From Polyporus tsugae (taxonomy: Eukaryota > Basidiomycota > Agaricomycetes > Polyporales > Polyporaceae): 64,000 nt of DNA. Where the stretch lies: assembly GCA_024305745.1 (NCBI GenBank), contig JAHRBS010000001.1, positions 2,170,001-2,234,000 of the forward strand, given 5' to 3'. Position 1 is the stretch's first letter. Every line of letters begins with the position of its first letter. A program made the position numbers and the translations under genes. Below are positions 23,585-33,536 of this stretch, one piece after another. The notes beneath the pieces are model-generated. The model was given only the letters and a program-made list of their open reading frames with translations, had not been told where the DNA came from and made no database searches.

Positions 23585-24433
23585 GATAAGTTATATGAAG
23601 GAGCTGTCGTTGGTCGAAGCTCCGAATCCTCCGATTTGTGATGTGTACGCGGTTGTTGTGTATCTGTATTTCCATAAAACATGTCGCTGTGTTCTCATTT
23701 TCGCGCAATGTGTGAGTTTTGCCCCACATGAACGTGTGGATGATTATTCGAGATGTAGCCGCGGGACTCGGGAGGGGAATCGATATCCAAAGCTCACACA
23801 ATCGGACACGTCCAGACCACCAACTCGGGCAAAAACAAAAACAAAACTCAGTTCCCTCAGGTTTAAAGCTTGAAGACCCATAGTGTGAAATATCATGTCC
23901 TTCCAAGGACCGAGTAACATTGCGTGAACTGTGAGCCGACAGTCTTATTCGATTGGTGACTGTCAACAGATCGATATTACAGTAAAAACAGAAAACGAGT
24001 GGTTCATTGTGTGGCTGGCTATTCAGGGAGTTGGTTATGTGTGACGCGACCGGGAACGCGGGTAAAACTGGTTGTATCCTGATCCCACAAACCATTCCAG
24101 TTCACTGGACCGCCCAGTGGCATCTCTGACGGTCCTGTCCTTTCTTCTCCCTTTGTCTTTGAGGAGGATGGAGCGCCTGAACTTGTGCATCTGGCATAAC
24201 GAAAGGAAGAGAGACGAGCTCGCGCATTGGCCGGGAAATTCTTGGGGCCCTTCGTCACAGCGAGCAACCATGCCAGCTCCTTTGTCAGCCTCACATCGGC
24301 CGCGGAGCCTTCCACACTGTCCGAAGGAGGATACCGACCCCCACGCCGCGCTAGATACGCTTCCGAGGATCCAGCCCTGTATGCGCACGGAGAGCTCGAC
24401 GAGCTCTCGACCGTGTCGAAGTCGGACAATCGA
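23585..24433. other. Convergent intergenic region
   Basis: About 850 bp between the AA9 pseudogene end and the VTI1 stop. The open frames here are overlapping, lack known motifs, and sit antisense to one another. I see no gene. Confidence 0.5.
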
Positions 24434-25721
24434 TCAGCGGACGAGCTTGAAGTAGAGGACGACGAGTATGAGGAGAACGAGGACGAGGACGATGGCGGCG
24501 GTGGCGACGCGCTGCTGGTACATCCTACAAAATGCGCGGAGCGAGGGGGGCCAAGGATTCGAACGTCACCGTCAGCGCTAGATCCATCTGTCGATGAGGA
24601 TCAACGGGGCAGCGAGGCCGCTGGGGAAGGGAGGGGACATACCGCCGGATCATCTTCTTGAGCGTACCGGACGCGCGGTCGATAGCAGTATCGCCCCGTT
24701 GCAGCTGGAGACAGTCGACACATGTGGAGGTCAGTCACAGTCATGTCAGCTCATCGTACACAAGAAAGACAGGCGACGGAAGGAGACGGAGAAGGGGAAC
24801 GAGGAGGGCGAAGGTGAAGGAGGAAGGACAACATGGTAACAGGGCACGTACCGTATCTCTCGCGTTCTGGATCTGCTCCCGCTGGCCGCGTAGACTCTGC
24901 AAGATGTCTGCGCCTTGTTCCTCCGTCTCGAGCGCGGTCCGCTGACTGTCGAGCAGCCGCCGATTCCCGGCCTCAAGGAGCGCGGTGCCGGCGAGGAGGC
25001 GCGTACGGTCGCCCGTCGTGCCGTATGGCTCGTCTGACGTCGCTGTGCCGATGCCGGGACGAGCGAGGAGTTCCGAGCGGGAGAGCTGGGCGTGGACGTC
25101 CTTGGAAAGCTTCTTGTAGCGGGCGAGGTCGGCTTTACAGGCCTTGATGCGGGTTTGGTATGAGGGCCGAAGGGATTGGGGGATCCCTTGAATTTCTATC
25201 TCCATTTGGGAGACCTAGGGACGGAAAGCGTCAGCATTGGATTTCATGCAGAATGCGGGCTGTCAACAGGTGGAGCAATAGACGGAACCATACAGATTCG
25301 GGGGGAAGGGGTCAGGGTAAGTATCTCTGTTGTGGAGGAGGACGTGACCGCGAGCATAGTACAAGTTACGCAACCTCTCGGAGCTTCTGAAGCATGCGTT
25401 GTGCAATGTCCACGTCCTCCAAGGCCAACGATGCGCTGCCAAGCTATCTGCAGACCCTCTGGGGATGTAGTGAGTGCCACATAGTTTCCATCCAGTCGCA
25501 CAGCGCGATTGCGTCCATTGACAGACAAAAGCGAGAAGGCAAAAGATACAAACCATCTCATCCGCCTCGTCAAGCTCCATCTCAACCCTCCGTAACGCGG
25601 CCTTGCGCTGGTCGCCGTGGATATCCTCGGCGGCGCCCTCAAGCTTTTTGCGAATGTTACGGAGGACCTCCTTGAAGTCATATTCGTACGAGTCAAAGAG
25701 CGCGATGGGAGAGTTGTCCAT
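24434..25721 (-). CDS. VTI1: Vesicle SNARE VTI1
   Basis: Four exons. Exon 1 (25721-25554) encodes LFDSYEYDFKEVLRNIRKKL and ALRRVEMELDEADEM. Exon 2 (from 25214) continues VSQMEIEIQGIPQSLR, the Habc bundle and the SNARE helix (LLEAGNRRLLDSQRTALETE, then ILQSLRGQREQIQNARDT). Exon 3 gives LQRGDTAIDRASGTLKKMIR. Exon 4 gives the C-terminal anchor QQRVATAAIVLVLVLLILVV and ends FKLVR. The central SNARE layer is Gln-type (Qb), as in Vti1. The protein drives fusion in Golgi-to-endosome and vacuolar transport. The first intron is 339 nt, unusually long for this window. It is divergent from prefoldin 6, with 166 bp between starts. Confidence 0.95.
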
Positions 25722-25887
25722 CGTAATTGGCAACCTTCTGCAGAAAGTAGGATGAGCTCGAGGAGGAACGCGCAGCCCGCGCCGCACCGGCCCACGACGC
25801 GTCCCCTGTTTGCCTATGTTTGCTCTCACTGCCTGGTTTGGAAGAGTGATCGAGAGTCGAGGATGGGAGCCACACAGCGCGAACGCG

Positions 25888-26443
25888 ATGGCGGCCGCAC
25901 TTCAGGAACGTTTCCAGACAGTCTCGACCGACTTTCAGAAAGTACAAAATGACCTCTCGCTTGCCGTCGATGCTCGCCAGAAGCTCGAGGCGCAGCTCTC
26001 CGAGAACGAGCTCGTCAAGAAGGTGCGTCCGTTTATGCTCTCCACATGTGGGTCATTGCGAAATTTACGCATCTCATCATCTCATAGGAATTCACCGCAC
26101 TGACTGAGGATAACATGGTGTACAAGCTTGTTGGTCCCGTGCTCATCAAGCAGGACCAGGCAGAAGCAAAACAGAACGTTGACACTCGCTTGGATTTCAT
26201 CCGGGGGGAGATGTGAGTGGTAATCTGTTCTTCGTCGCATTCATGAGCACACGGCGGTGCAGAAACCGGTTGGAAGGCCAGCTGAAGGACCTGGGCGATA
26301 AGTCTGAGCAGAAGAAAACGGAGGTACGTCCCGTCGCCGCTTAACCCGCTCCCACTGAAGTACTGACCCCTCTCCTCAACGTCCGTTCCCAGCTCGTCGA
26401 TATCCAAACCGCACTCCAACAACGCCAACCCGCGACCGCATGA
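25888..26443 (+). CDS. Prefoldin subunit 6 (beta type)
   Basis: Four exons giving about 120 residues. The first helix of the coiled coil is ALQERFQTVSTDFQKVQNDL, ending in LSENELVKKEFTAL. The beta-hairpin region is EDNMVYKLVGPVLIKQDQAE, and the second helix ends LVDIQTALQQRQPATA. The V-Y-K-L-x-G-P-V-L-x-x-Q-D motif defines prefoldin 6 (yeast Yke2). It is part of the hexameric cytosolic chaperone that hands actin and tubulin to the CCT chaperonin. The ATG at 25888 gives the usual length. An upstream in-frame start would add an unconserved leader. Confidence 0.95.
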
Positions 26444-26592
26444 CACCCCCATTCCCTCCTTCACGCTCCCATTCCAGTTTCCCCTCCTGCGTCCATCGGG
26501 TTCGAGCGATTTCGTCGATTACCGCAGCACGGCGGACATTAACAGTAGTGTATGATATCCGGCGCCGAATCCAATTCAACATGTATCAGGTA

Positions 26593-27071
26593 TTATGCGG
26601 TACTCCCCGTCGCTGTCGCCACATCGTTTTGTTCCGCATGTAACCGCGCAGCGGCCTCGGCCGCTTGTCGGGCGTGGAGCTCTTCACGGGCCCCCTCGGG
26701 GGATTTGAGGACCTTCTCCAGCATGAACCGCTTTCGTGCGGAGATCGGTGGGCAGTTCCGGATGAGCGCCGTATCATGGAGCCTCAGCTCTGCATGCGGA
26801 GGAACAATTGGTAGGCTGTGAACGTGTGGGCGAGAGCAAAGAGAATAAGGAACGTACGATTCGTCTCGTCGTGGGTAAGGTACTTCTTGCTACGTTCTAT
26901 CCGCTGAAATATTCCACGCGAAGTGAGCAATGACTTCCGAGGCTTGGGCCCAGACAGGCGACGTACCTTGCCAGTCCTGGTATGGTAGATGTACCGTGAA
27001 ACGGTGATGGTCGCGGTCTTGTTCATGTACCCGACCTTCGTCACCTGGCCGATTAACGACATTGGGGGCAT
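26593..27071 (-). CDS. Mitochondrial small-subunit ribosomal protein uS17m
   Basis: Three exons. Exon 1 gives MPPMSLIGQVTKVGYMNKTA and TITVSRYIYHTRTGK. Exon 2 gives RIERSKKYLTHDETN. Exon 3 gives QLRLHDTALIRNCPPISARK and RFMLEKVLKSPEGAREELHA, followed by an Ala/Gln-rich tail. This is the OB-fold of bacterial S17 with the mitochondrial type of extension. It binds 15S/12S-type rRNA early in small-subunit assembly. There is little N-terminal presequence, as in other fungal uS17m proteins. ATG 27071 or 27062 could be used. The gene is convergent with prefoldin 6 (149 bp between stops). Confidence 0.9.
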
Positions 27072-27834
27072 TTTGGCAAAATTTCGAAAGAGGGAACGAG
27101 CTGAGTGCAACGAAGAGCGAGAAACAGTGGTTGAAACGAGACCAACAGAAAGGAGACAGAGAGTTTTGAGGCCTGAGTACTGACAGTGAGTAGCAGTGGC
27201 AAGATGAAGAGTGCAAGCAAAGCCCGCACTTCGACAAGTCCACGTGGCGCCGGTTGAACATGTGATCTCTAGACAGTCGTCACCGCTACTTTTGTACAGC
27301 GGCCAATTTGACCTGGAGGTTAACCTAACTTAAGCGCCTTCGAAAGCGCCCAGCGGACCGGTCATCTCGCCGAAAACTGCTCCCTTTTCAGGGACGATAA
27401 AGGTATGCTACTGCACCAATCCGTTGATATACTTTGAAAGGATGCACGAGTGCTATACTTCGGCGTCTACACTGCTGTATATGGTAAGAGTTACTATATA
27501 TGGAAGTTAATTCCCATCACTGGCCAATTTGGCGACCTACCAAATTTGTAACTCGGTCAGTTTTTCGAATTTCGAAAAACGCCTTGACAGATTTGTTCTT
27601 CTCCTCAAACGGAGTCGATTGGTCAAAATATATATGAAATTGGGGCAAATCTGGGGGACCAGTTACCCTTGTACAAAAGTAGTGGTGACTAGCCGCCTTG
27701 CACCATACATTATCCCTTACCCTTACGCCCACGAATATGCTTACTCCCGTCTGGACCTCTATCGCTTGACCACTGCAATCAAACCACCTGGCGAGAGAAC
27801 GGACTGGAGGGACGTGTGGGCGCTGTCTGATGTC
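27072..27834. other. Divergent intergenic region containing a MITE-like element
   Basis: 763 bp between the uS17m start and the probable start of the SET-domain gene. Its middle is AT-rich and framed by inverted repeats (see the element at 27272-27689). Confidence 0.6.
27272..27689. mobile_element. MITE-like element with terminal inverted repeats
   Basis: The 20-mer GTCACCGCTACTTTTGTACA (27279-27298) recurs as its reverse complement at 27670-27689 with one mismatch. The roughly 410 bp between is markedly more AT-rich than the surroundings and has no coding potential. It includes a perfect 9-bp-arm palindrome near 27563-27583 (TTTTTCGA...TCGAAAAA). TA dinucleotides occur at 27270-27271 and 27690-27691, compatible with a Tc1/mariner-type TA target duplication. 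The left border is uncertain by several bases, because the left end has a few extra nucleotides outside the matched repeat. Confidence 0.55.
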
Positions 27835-30800
27835 ATGCGCGGCGCGTCGATCCCAGGTTGGGCATTCTTGAGAGGTGAGCCTTGCGCCACATGGTGCGAT
27901 ACACAACTGGTCCCGTGGCTGACAGTGTGTCCTTTCAGAACCCTCCGCAAGCTCAGGCGCACCGTCCGAAGACGAACTTTTGGGACACAGCTCACAGGAA
28001 GTCGTGGACGAACTGGTCCATCCGCCTCCTCTTCAATCCGCAACGTCTTCGCGTCGTATGGGTCCACCTCCGGTACCGGGGCCCAGCTCGGTTCGCAATC
28101 ATGGGGGCGGGAGACAAAGCGGGAATTACGGGACACAGCCGTCCAGCTCAGGTACGTTTGCACCTTCCATCCGTGGTTCACTTTCGCTGCATACCTGGCA
28201 AAAAGCCTCCCGGAGGCCGGCATCACCGTCGCGTACAAGGCGTCCTCATTCCGGCACAGACGAGGATGAAGAACGACCAAAGAAGAGGAAACGTGATCTC
28301 CTCAACCCCGACAAAGACGGCCCTCACCAGTCGCAGAGAGTACAACTGTCGGACAGCCAACGTTATACCAAAGGCACCCATCAGAGGCTTCTGTTCAATG
28401 CACCTCTTTCAAATGCGGCGGCTACTGGGTCCGGGCAACATCGGAGAGCGACGGTGGCTGGTCCATTTGCGTCCAAGAACGCGCACCCGAATGCGGGACC
28501 CCTCAACCACCAAGGCGTAGATAAGCAGGGGAGAGCTGGCGGATCGGCTTCCTCTCTTGGAAGGCATCCAGCCCCGTTGTCGCAGGCTCAGACGCGCAAT
28601 GCACGGTCGTCGACACAAGTAGCGAGTGCCAAGGGTGAGATCCATACCATGTATGCATCATGCAATATGGCTGATTTGAAGTTCAGGGTCTGTTGCCGGA
28701 GCATCTCAAGCAAGCCACCGGCCGCCTCGTGCAAGACCCGATGCGTCCGGAAGTTCCACTCAACCGACAAACAGTCAGCGGCGCAAGTCGGCGATTTCGC
28801 TAGATGATGTGGTTGACCTTACTGAGGAAGCGCCAGAAACACCAGGTATGTCTTTGCACTTTCAGTGTGCATATATCCGTATGATTTTGTCCACTTCAGC
28901 GAATTCTCGGGCGCACCGTCGAGCATCTGCTCCTGCAATACCGCCACCTCCTGAGGTGATCGAGATTCTCGACAGTGACGAAGAACCTCCTCTACCTCCG
29001 CCTCCCGACTCGGAAACTCCCCGGAGGGCAATTAAGTCCGAGCCCAATGCTTCTTCAAGTTCCGGAAGTTCGCCTCCTCCCCGCAACCGCAACCAGCAAC
29101 TTCCAAAACCCGTCGCTCCAGCGTACAGGGTGGACATCGATGGCGCCATCATTTTGGACTCTTCTGACGACGAGGATCCGCCTGCGAGAACCTCGGCCCC
29201 GCAGAAGAATTCAGCATCGGCTCAGCGGAAAGCATCATCGCTAGCTCGGTCTTCTCCTCCCGCACAGTACAAATCGTCACCGCCGGAGTCTCCTGTACTG
29301 TGGAGCAAAGCGCAACCACTTGATGTTCGTATGTCGTCGAGTTCTGTGCCGCCACCTGAACCGCGTGCATCATCGGTTGCGAAGCCTCCTCCATTGGAGG
29401 ACGTGAACATGACTGAATATGCTGCGGACTCGTTCGATGCGGGTGATCTTTTGGAGCCAGTCGAATGTGAGATGGAGGTGGTGGAAAGTCAAGCAACATC
29501 TGAAGAGGTCCCGAGGTCAAACCCCGAGGCAATTCAAGAGCTGGAGCCCGCAGTGGCGCCGGTAGTGGACTCGCCTGTCGACGTACCGGCTTCTTTCGAT
29601 GAGGCGGGGCCCGAAGCAAGAAACCCAGTGGATTCTGGTCACGCATTCGTTCTCGAGCCAGAAGCAGAGTGTCTTGCAGGAGCTTCATCGACGGAAACAG
29701 TCCTTCGTAATGGTAGTACAATACTTGACAGCGCCTCATCCCACGATGTTGCCATGCACTCAATCCCTCAAACAACGCGATCACCGGAAGCTGCCCAACC
29801 GCCACCCCCTAATATCCTATCGACTGCTTCATCTTCCACTAGGGTTGCAAGTCTGCGGGCGGAAACAGCCAGTCCAGTCTCCGCTGTATTAGATCCAGGA
29901 CTGCAAGGCCTTGTGATAACGGAGAGCACCCCCGGATCGACCGATGTCGCCAGGAGTGCTGCGAACATCAGTTCACCTTCTGGCACCGCAGTCAGCACGT
30001 CGGGTAAGTAAATGTGTTACCTACCAGGTCACAAAATACTAATATCCCCTTAGGCTCCCCTAGAGCAGCCTCCAGAAAGCGTTCGTTGAAGCCCACTGAC
30101 CGCTCCCCTTGGAAGATGCATGGAGCTGCGCACGGAGGGCCGACTGGGTGGTTCAACCATAACCGGTTATCCCAGAAGAGGCGGTCTGGACTTCAAAATC
30201 GCCACTCTATGTCGCCCGTCCCCCAGTCCCCAATGGCCGCCAGCTCGGCGAGTTCTCCTCCCGTTTCGACTGCCGTGGGGGGAAGTTCCCCCAGAGAACT
30301 GCTCCCAGAGTCTCCAAATGCTGCAACCCCCATGGCAGATGCTCGAGCTGCTCCGCTGGATGATGCTCTTGCGCGGGGGGAAGTTTCCTTGTCACCTGTG
30401 CCTTTGCAACCAACACAAGACTCGGACAAGAGCATCCTCGACGGCCCAGTCCCGCAAGGGGTCAGCTCTGATGGGGAACCCAGAGTGCAGTCCGACATAT
30501 CACAACAACGACCAATCCAGTCGTCAATACCGCCAGTGGTTGAAGGACAGGCTCCTTCAGAGGCGACAGTCACGGAGGTACGTAGCTTCCTTATGTGTAG
30601 GCACGTATAAGAGCTCAGTCAGTCATCTTCCCCCAGATGCGCGAGTCCCGTGGTGCCAATAGCAGAAGTGACACGCCACCTGCCGACGACCCTCTGCCTG
30701 CACCACTTGGTCCTACACTCTCGCAGATCATCAGAAATGCAGCAAACGAGAACGCGCGCAGGAATATGATCGATCTAACGTTGGACAAGTCGGATGACGA

Positions 30801-33325
30801 TCGAGGGGCAGTGTCTCCTCACAGGCTCCCTGATCAGCCGGTATCAAAGTTGTGCATGGATAGCCCGCATTGGTCCCCATCAGGTAAGTGCTAGTTTATC
30901 ATGTACACTCATTGGGCATGAAAGTGGATGTTCAATCCGTTCTGACTTTTGCTGACGAGAACGTTGCCACAGCCCCGCCAGCAAGGGCCCTGCCAGCAAG
31001 CACCCCGTTAACCGTAAGGACGATAGATTTCAATAGTATTGGGAAGAACCGCAAAGTTCATCTGCGCATCTCACAGCTCCAGCAGTCATCCCCCGTTAAG
31101 GCCCCCGTCAGACCTCTTCCTCCGCTGCCACGGTTCGGCTCGTTTCGGAGACGCAGCGATCCGGACGCTCTCAAATCTCTTCCGATGGTACGAACAACCC
31201 AGTCCTCTGCTACCGCCAGTGTAGGTGCTGTACAGGACCCTGGCACGTCTCAAGTTCCTGTCCAGGACAATGTGCCTACTTCCGTCCCTATCGTAACTCC
31301 TGCAGCTTCCGCCTCTACGAAACCGAGACTTGTCTTGCCGCGCCGCCCCCAAGTTATGCGGAATGTACAAGCTACTCGGTCCTCCGCGTCGGGAAGCTTG
31401 GACGCACCACGAGTACTCTCCGCTCCTCCTGTTCCAGCAGCTCCGACGACTGCTCCGCCTGAGGATGGGATGATTGTCGATGACTCGGGGCCTGCTGATG
31501 TTCCTCCATTGCCCCTGGCGGTGCCCTCCACAAGTGGTCTGGACAGTCCTCCCCGCTCTGATTCTCCGGTCACGAATGCAACAGACGAAGAGGAATGCCG
31601 CAGTCTTATCTACCCAAGCACCACTCCGGAAGAATCTCCCGAAGTCGAGGTGCGTAAATTTTGCGTTTGCCAATGAGACTGCAACTCAATGGCCTGTAAG
31701 ATCCCCGACGAGGACGAGTTTCCCATCTGTTCCCAAGCCGGCCGAAGAACACGGAGCCAAGCATCTTCTGAAGCATCTTACGGTCCTCGTCGATCCGCAC
31801 GTCTCTCGTCGAGCTCTGCCAGTTCATCGGTGGAGCCTGAAGAATTTCCTCGTCCTCGTCTGCGCCGACGTGAGCGCGTCGCCATTCGTACCCCTAGCGA
31901 TGACGAGATCGCTTCACAGGGTGGGATCTCTCGTTTTCGCACCCGGTATTCACGAGCCTTCGAGGCTGCCGGTTTCGAATCATTGTCTTGGAAGAAAGAC
32001 CAACAACGAGTGGCAAAGGAATTCGCGCCTGTCACCCAATCGGCTGACAATATTCCCCACGACCTCCACGACCGTCTCAATGCACTACCTCCCTCTGCGC
32101 GGCATGCTAGCAATTTGCAGGCCATCTTTGAGGCGGAGATCGCTGCCAACACCGCGGAGGATGAACCCAATGCTCCACCCATCCGTGTTATCAATGATGT
32201 TGATGACGAGCCAACGCCGCCGATGGAGTTCTACTATTCCAACTTGATGTGGCATAGCACGGATGTCCCGAGGCCAGACTTCGATGCACTCAAGGGTTGT
32301 GGCTGCGTTGGTGCATGCAACCCGATGTCGAGGACATGTGCGTGTGTCCGGCGACAGAGGGAGCACTGCGACGGGCTGGGTGGTTTCCTATATGACCAGA
32401 AGGGAAGGCTGAAGACCCACGAATATCCCATTTTTGAATGCAACATCAATTGTGGTTGCTCTGATGACTGCCCAAACCGAGTATGTGATTTGACCTGTTC
32501 AAGGAGTACATTCAATCTTACCAGCTTACAGGTCATGCAACGCGGAAGGCAGTACGAGATTGCAATCCGGAAGACTGCAAGCAAGGGTTGGGGTAAGTAG
32601 TTGTGTTGCCTCACTTGCCTCACTTGCTAGGCTCTTCAATTTACCTTCATATATAGGGGTATTTGCTGGGCCCAAGAGGATACCAGGCATGAGCTTTCTT
32701 GGGGTCTATGCTGGGGAATATCTTACAGATGAAGAGGGGGAGAAGAGAGGATTGTAAGTGATTTGCATCATTATCATTAACAAGAGGACTCAATTGTTTT
32801 ATTGTAGGCACTACAATAGTTTTGGGAGAACCTATCTCTTTGATTTGGACTTTTATCATATCAAAAAGGATGAAGATGATCCTCCCAAGTATACTGTTGA
32901 TGCATATCATGCTGGCAATGTAAGTGAACTTTGCTTTCTATTCATCATACCTCTGTGCTAAACTACTTTATAGTTCACCCGTTACCTGGTTTGTTTCCTT
33001 AGTCAATGGTTGGTCATTGTGCTAACACTGCTATTCAGAATCACAGCTGTGATCCCAACTGCGCTATTGTTCCAGGATACATCAATGAGTCCAACATTGA
33101 CAAGCCTCTTCTCACCATGTTTACCCTCCGGGATGTGGAACCATATGAAGAGTTGTGCTTTGATTACAATGGTTCAGATGATGAGAAGCTTGAGGTATGT
33201 GTTTGTGCTTTTGCAATAGATAATCATTCCCTGATTTTGGTGAATAGGATCGAGGAAAGGATGGCGCAGTGTATGTCACATGCCAGTGTGGGACAGTCAA
33301 GTGCAAAGGTTTTGTTTGGAAGTAG
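27835..33325 (+). CDS. SUV39-class histone H3 lysine-9 methyltransferase with long SIM-rich N-terminus
   Basis: Multi-exon gene of about 1,500 codons. The first 1,100 residues are disordered Ser/Pro sequence with an NLS (RPKKRKRD) and several SUMO-interacting-like motifs (VVDLTEE, VIEILDSDEE, IILDSSDDED, MIDLTLDKSDDD). The C-terminus has a cysteine-rich pre-SET (CGCVGACNPMSRTCACVRRQ...CNINCGCSDDCPNRV). A complete SET domain follows (GWGVFAG, GEYLTDEEGEKRG, RTYLFDLDF, FTRYLNHSCDPNC, ELCFDYNG). It ends with a post-SET CQCGTVKCKGFVW. NHSCDPNC and FDY are the cofactor and catalytic residues. No chromodomain was seen. The class methylates H3K9 to build heterochromatin (Clr4/DIM-5). The start is uncertain: ATG 27835 is the first in frame outside the MITE. 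Stop TAG is at 33323-33325. Confidence 0.85.
32974..32988 (+). other. 15-base micro-exon inside the SET domain (Phe-Thr-Arg-Tyr-Leu)
   Basis: TTCACCCGTTACCTG lies between introns 32920-32973 and 32989-33038. It supplies FTRYL directly before NHSCDPNC. This F-x-R-x-[LIF]-N-H-S-C string is near-invariant in SUV39 enzymes, so the micro-exon must be included for activity. Confidence 0.85.
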
Positions 33326-33536
33326 TCATGGGATTCTAATCACTTATTGTTAATTATGCACATTAGCTTTCTTCTAGTTTTGTACTGGTACATGGACACT
33401 TTTGATGAGTATAGGGACAAGGTCACATGAAGCTGAAGGCTATCCAGACAAGGAGAGGTATCATAAACACAGCAACACAGCAAACAAGAAAGCAAAACTA
33501 AAGACGAGCAGATCAGAACATATAGAAGTCAGGGCA

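Noticed and set aside
23585..24433. Overlapping frames between the AA9 pseudogene and VTI1
   Set aside because: None reads a known motif and they overlap antisense to each other; treated as intergenic.
24540..24570. Second B-box-like GTTCGAATCC in a VTI1 intron
   Set aside because: No cloverleaf can be drawn; the intron is only about 118 nt and has no matching stem.
27634..27834. Upstream in-frame start (MKLGQIWG...) for the SET-domain gene
   Set aside because: This ATG lies inside the MITE-like element and the added sequence has no conserved features.
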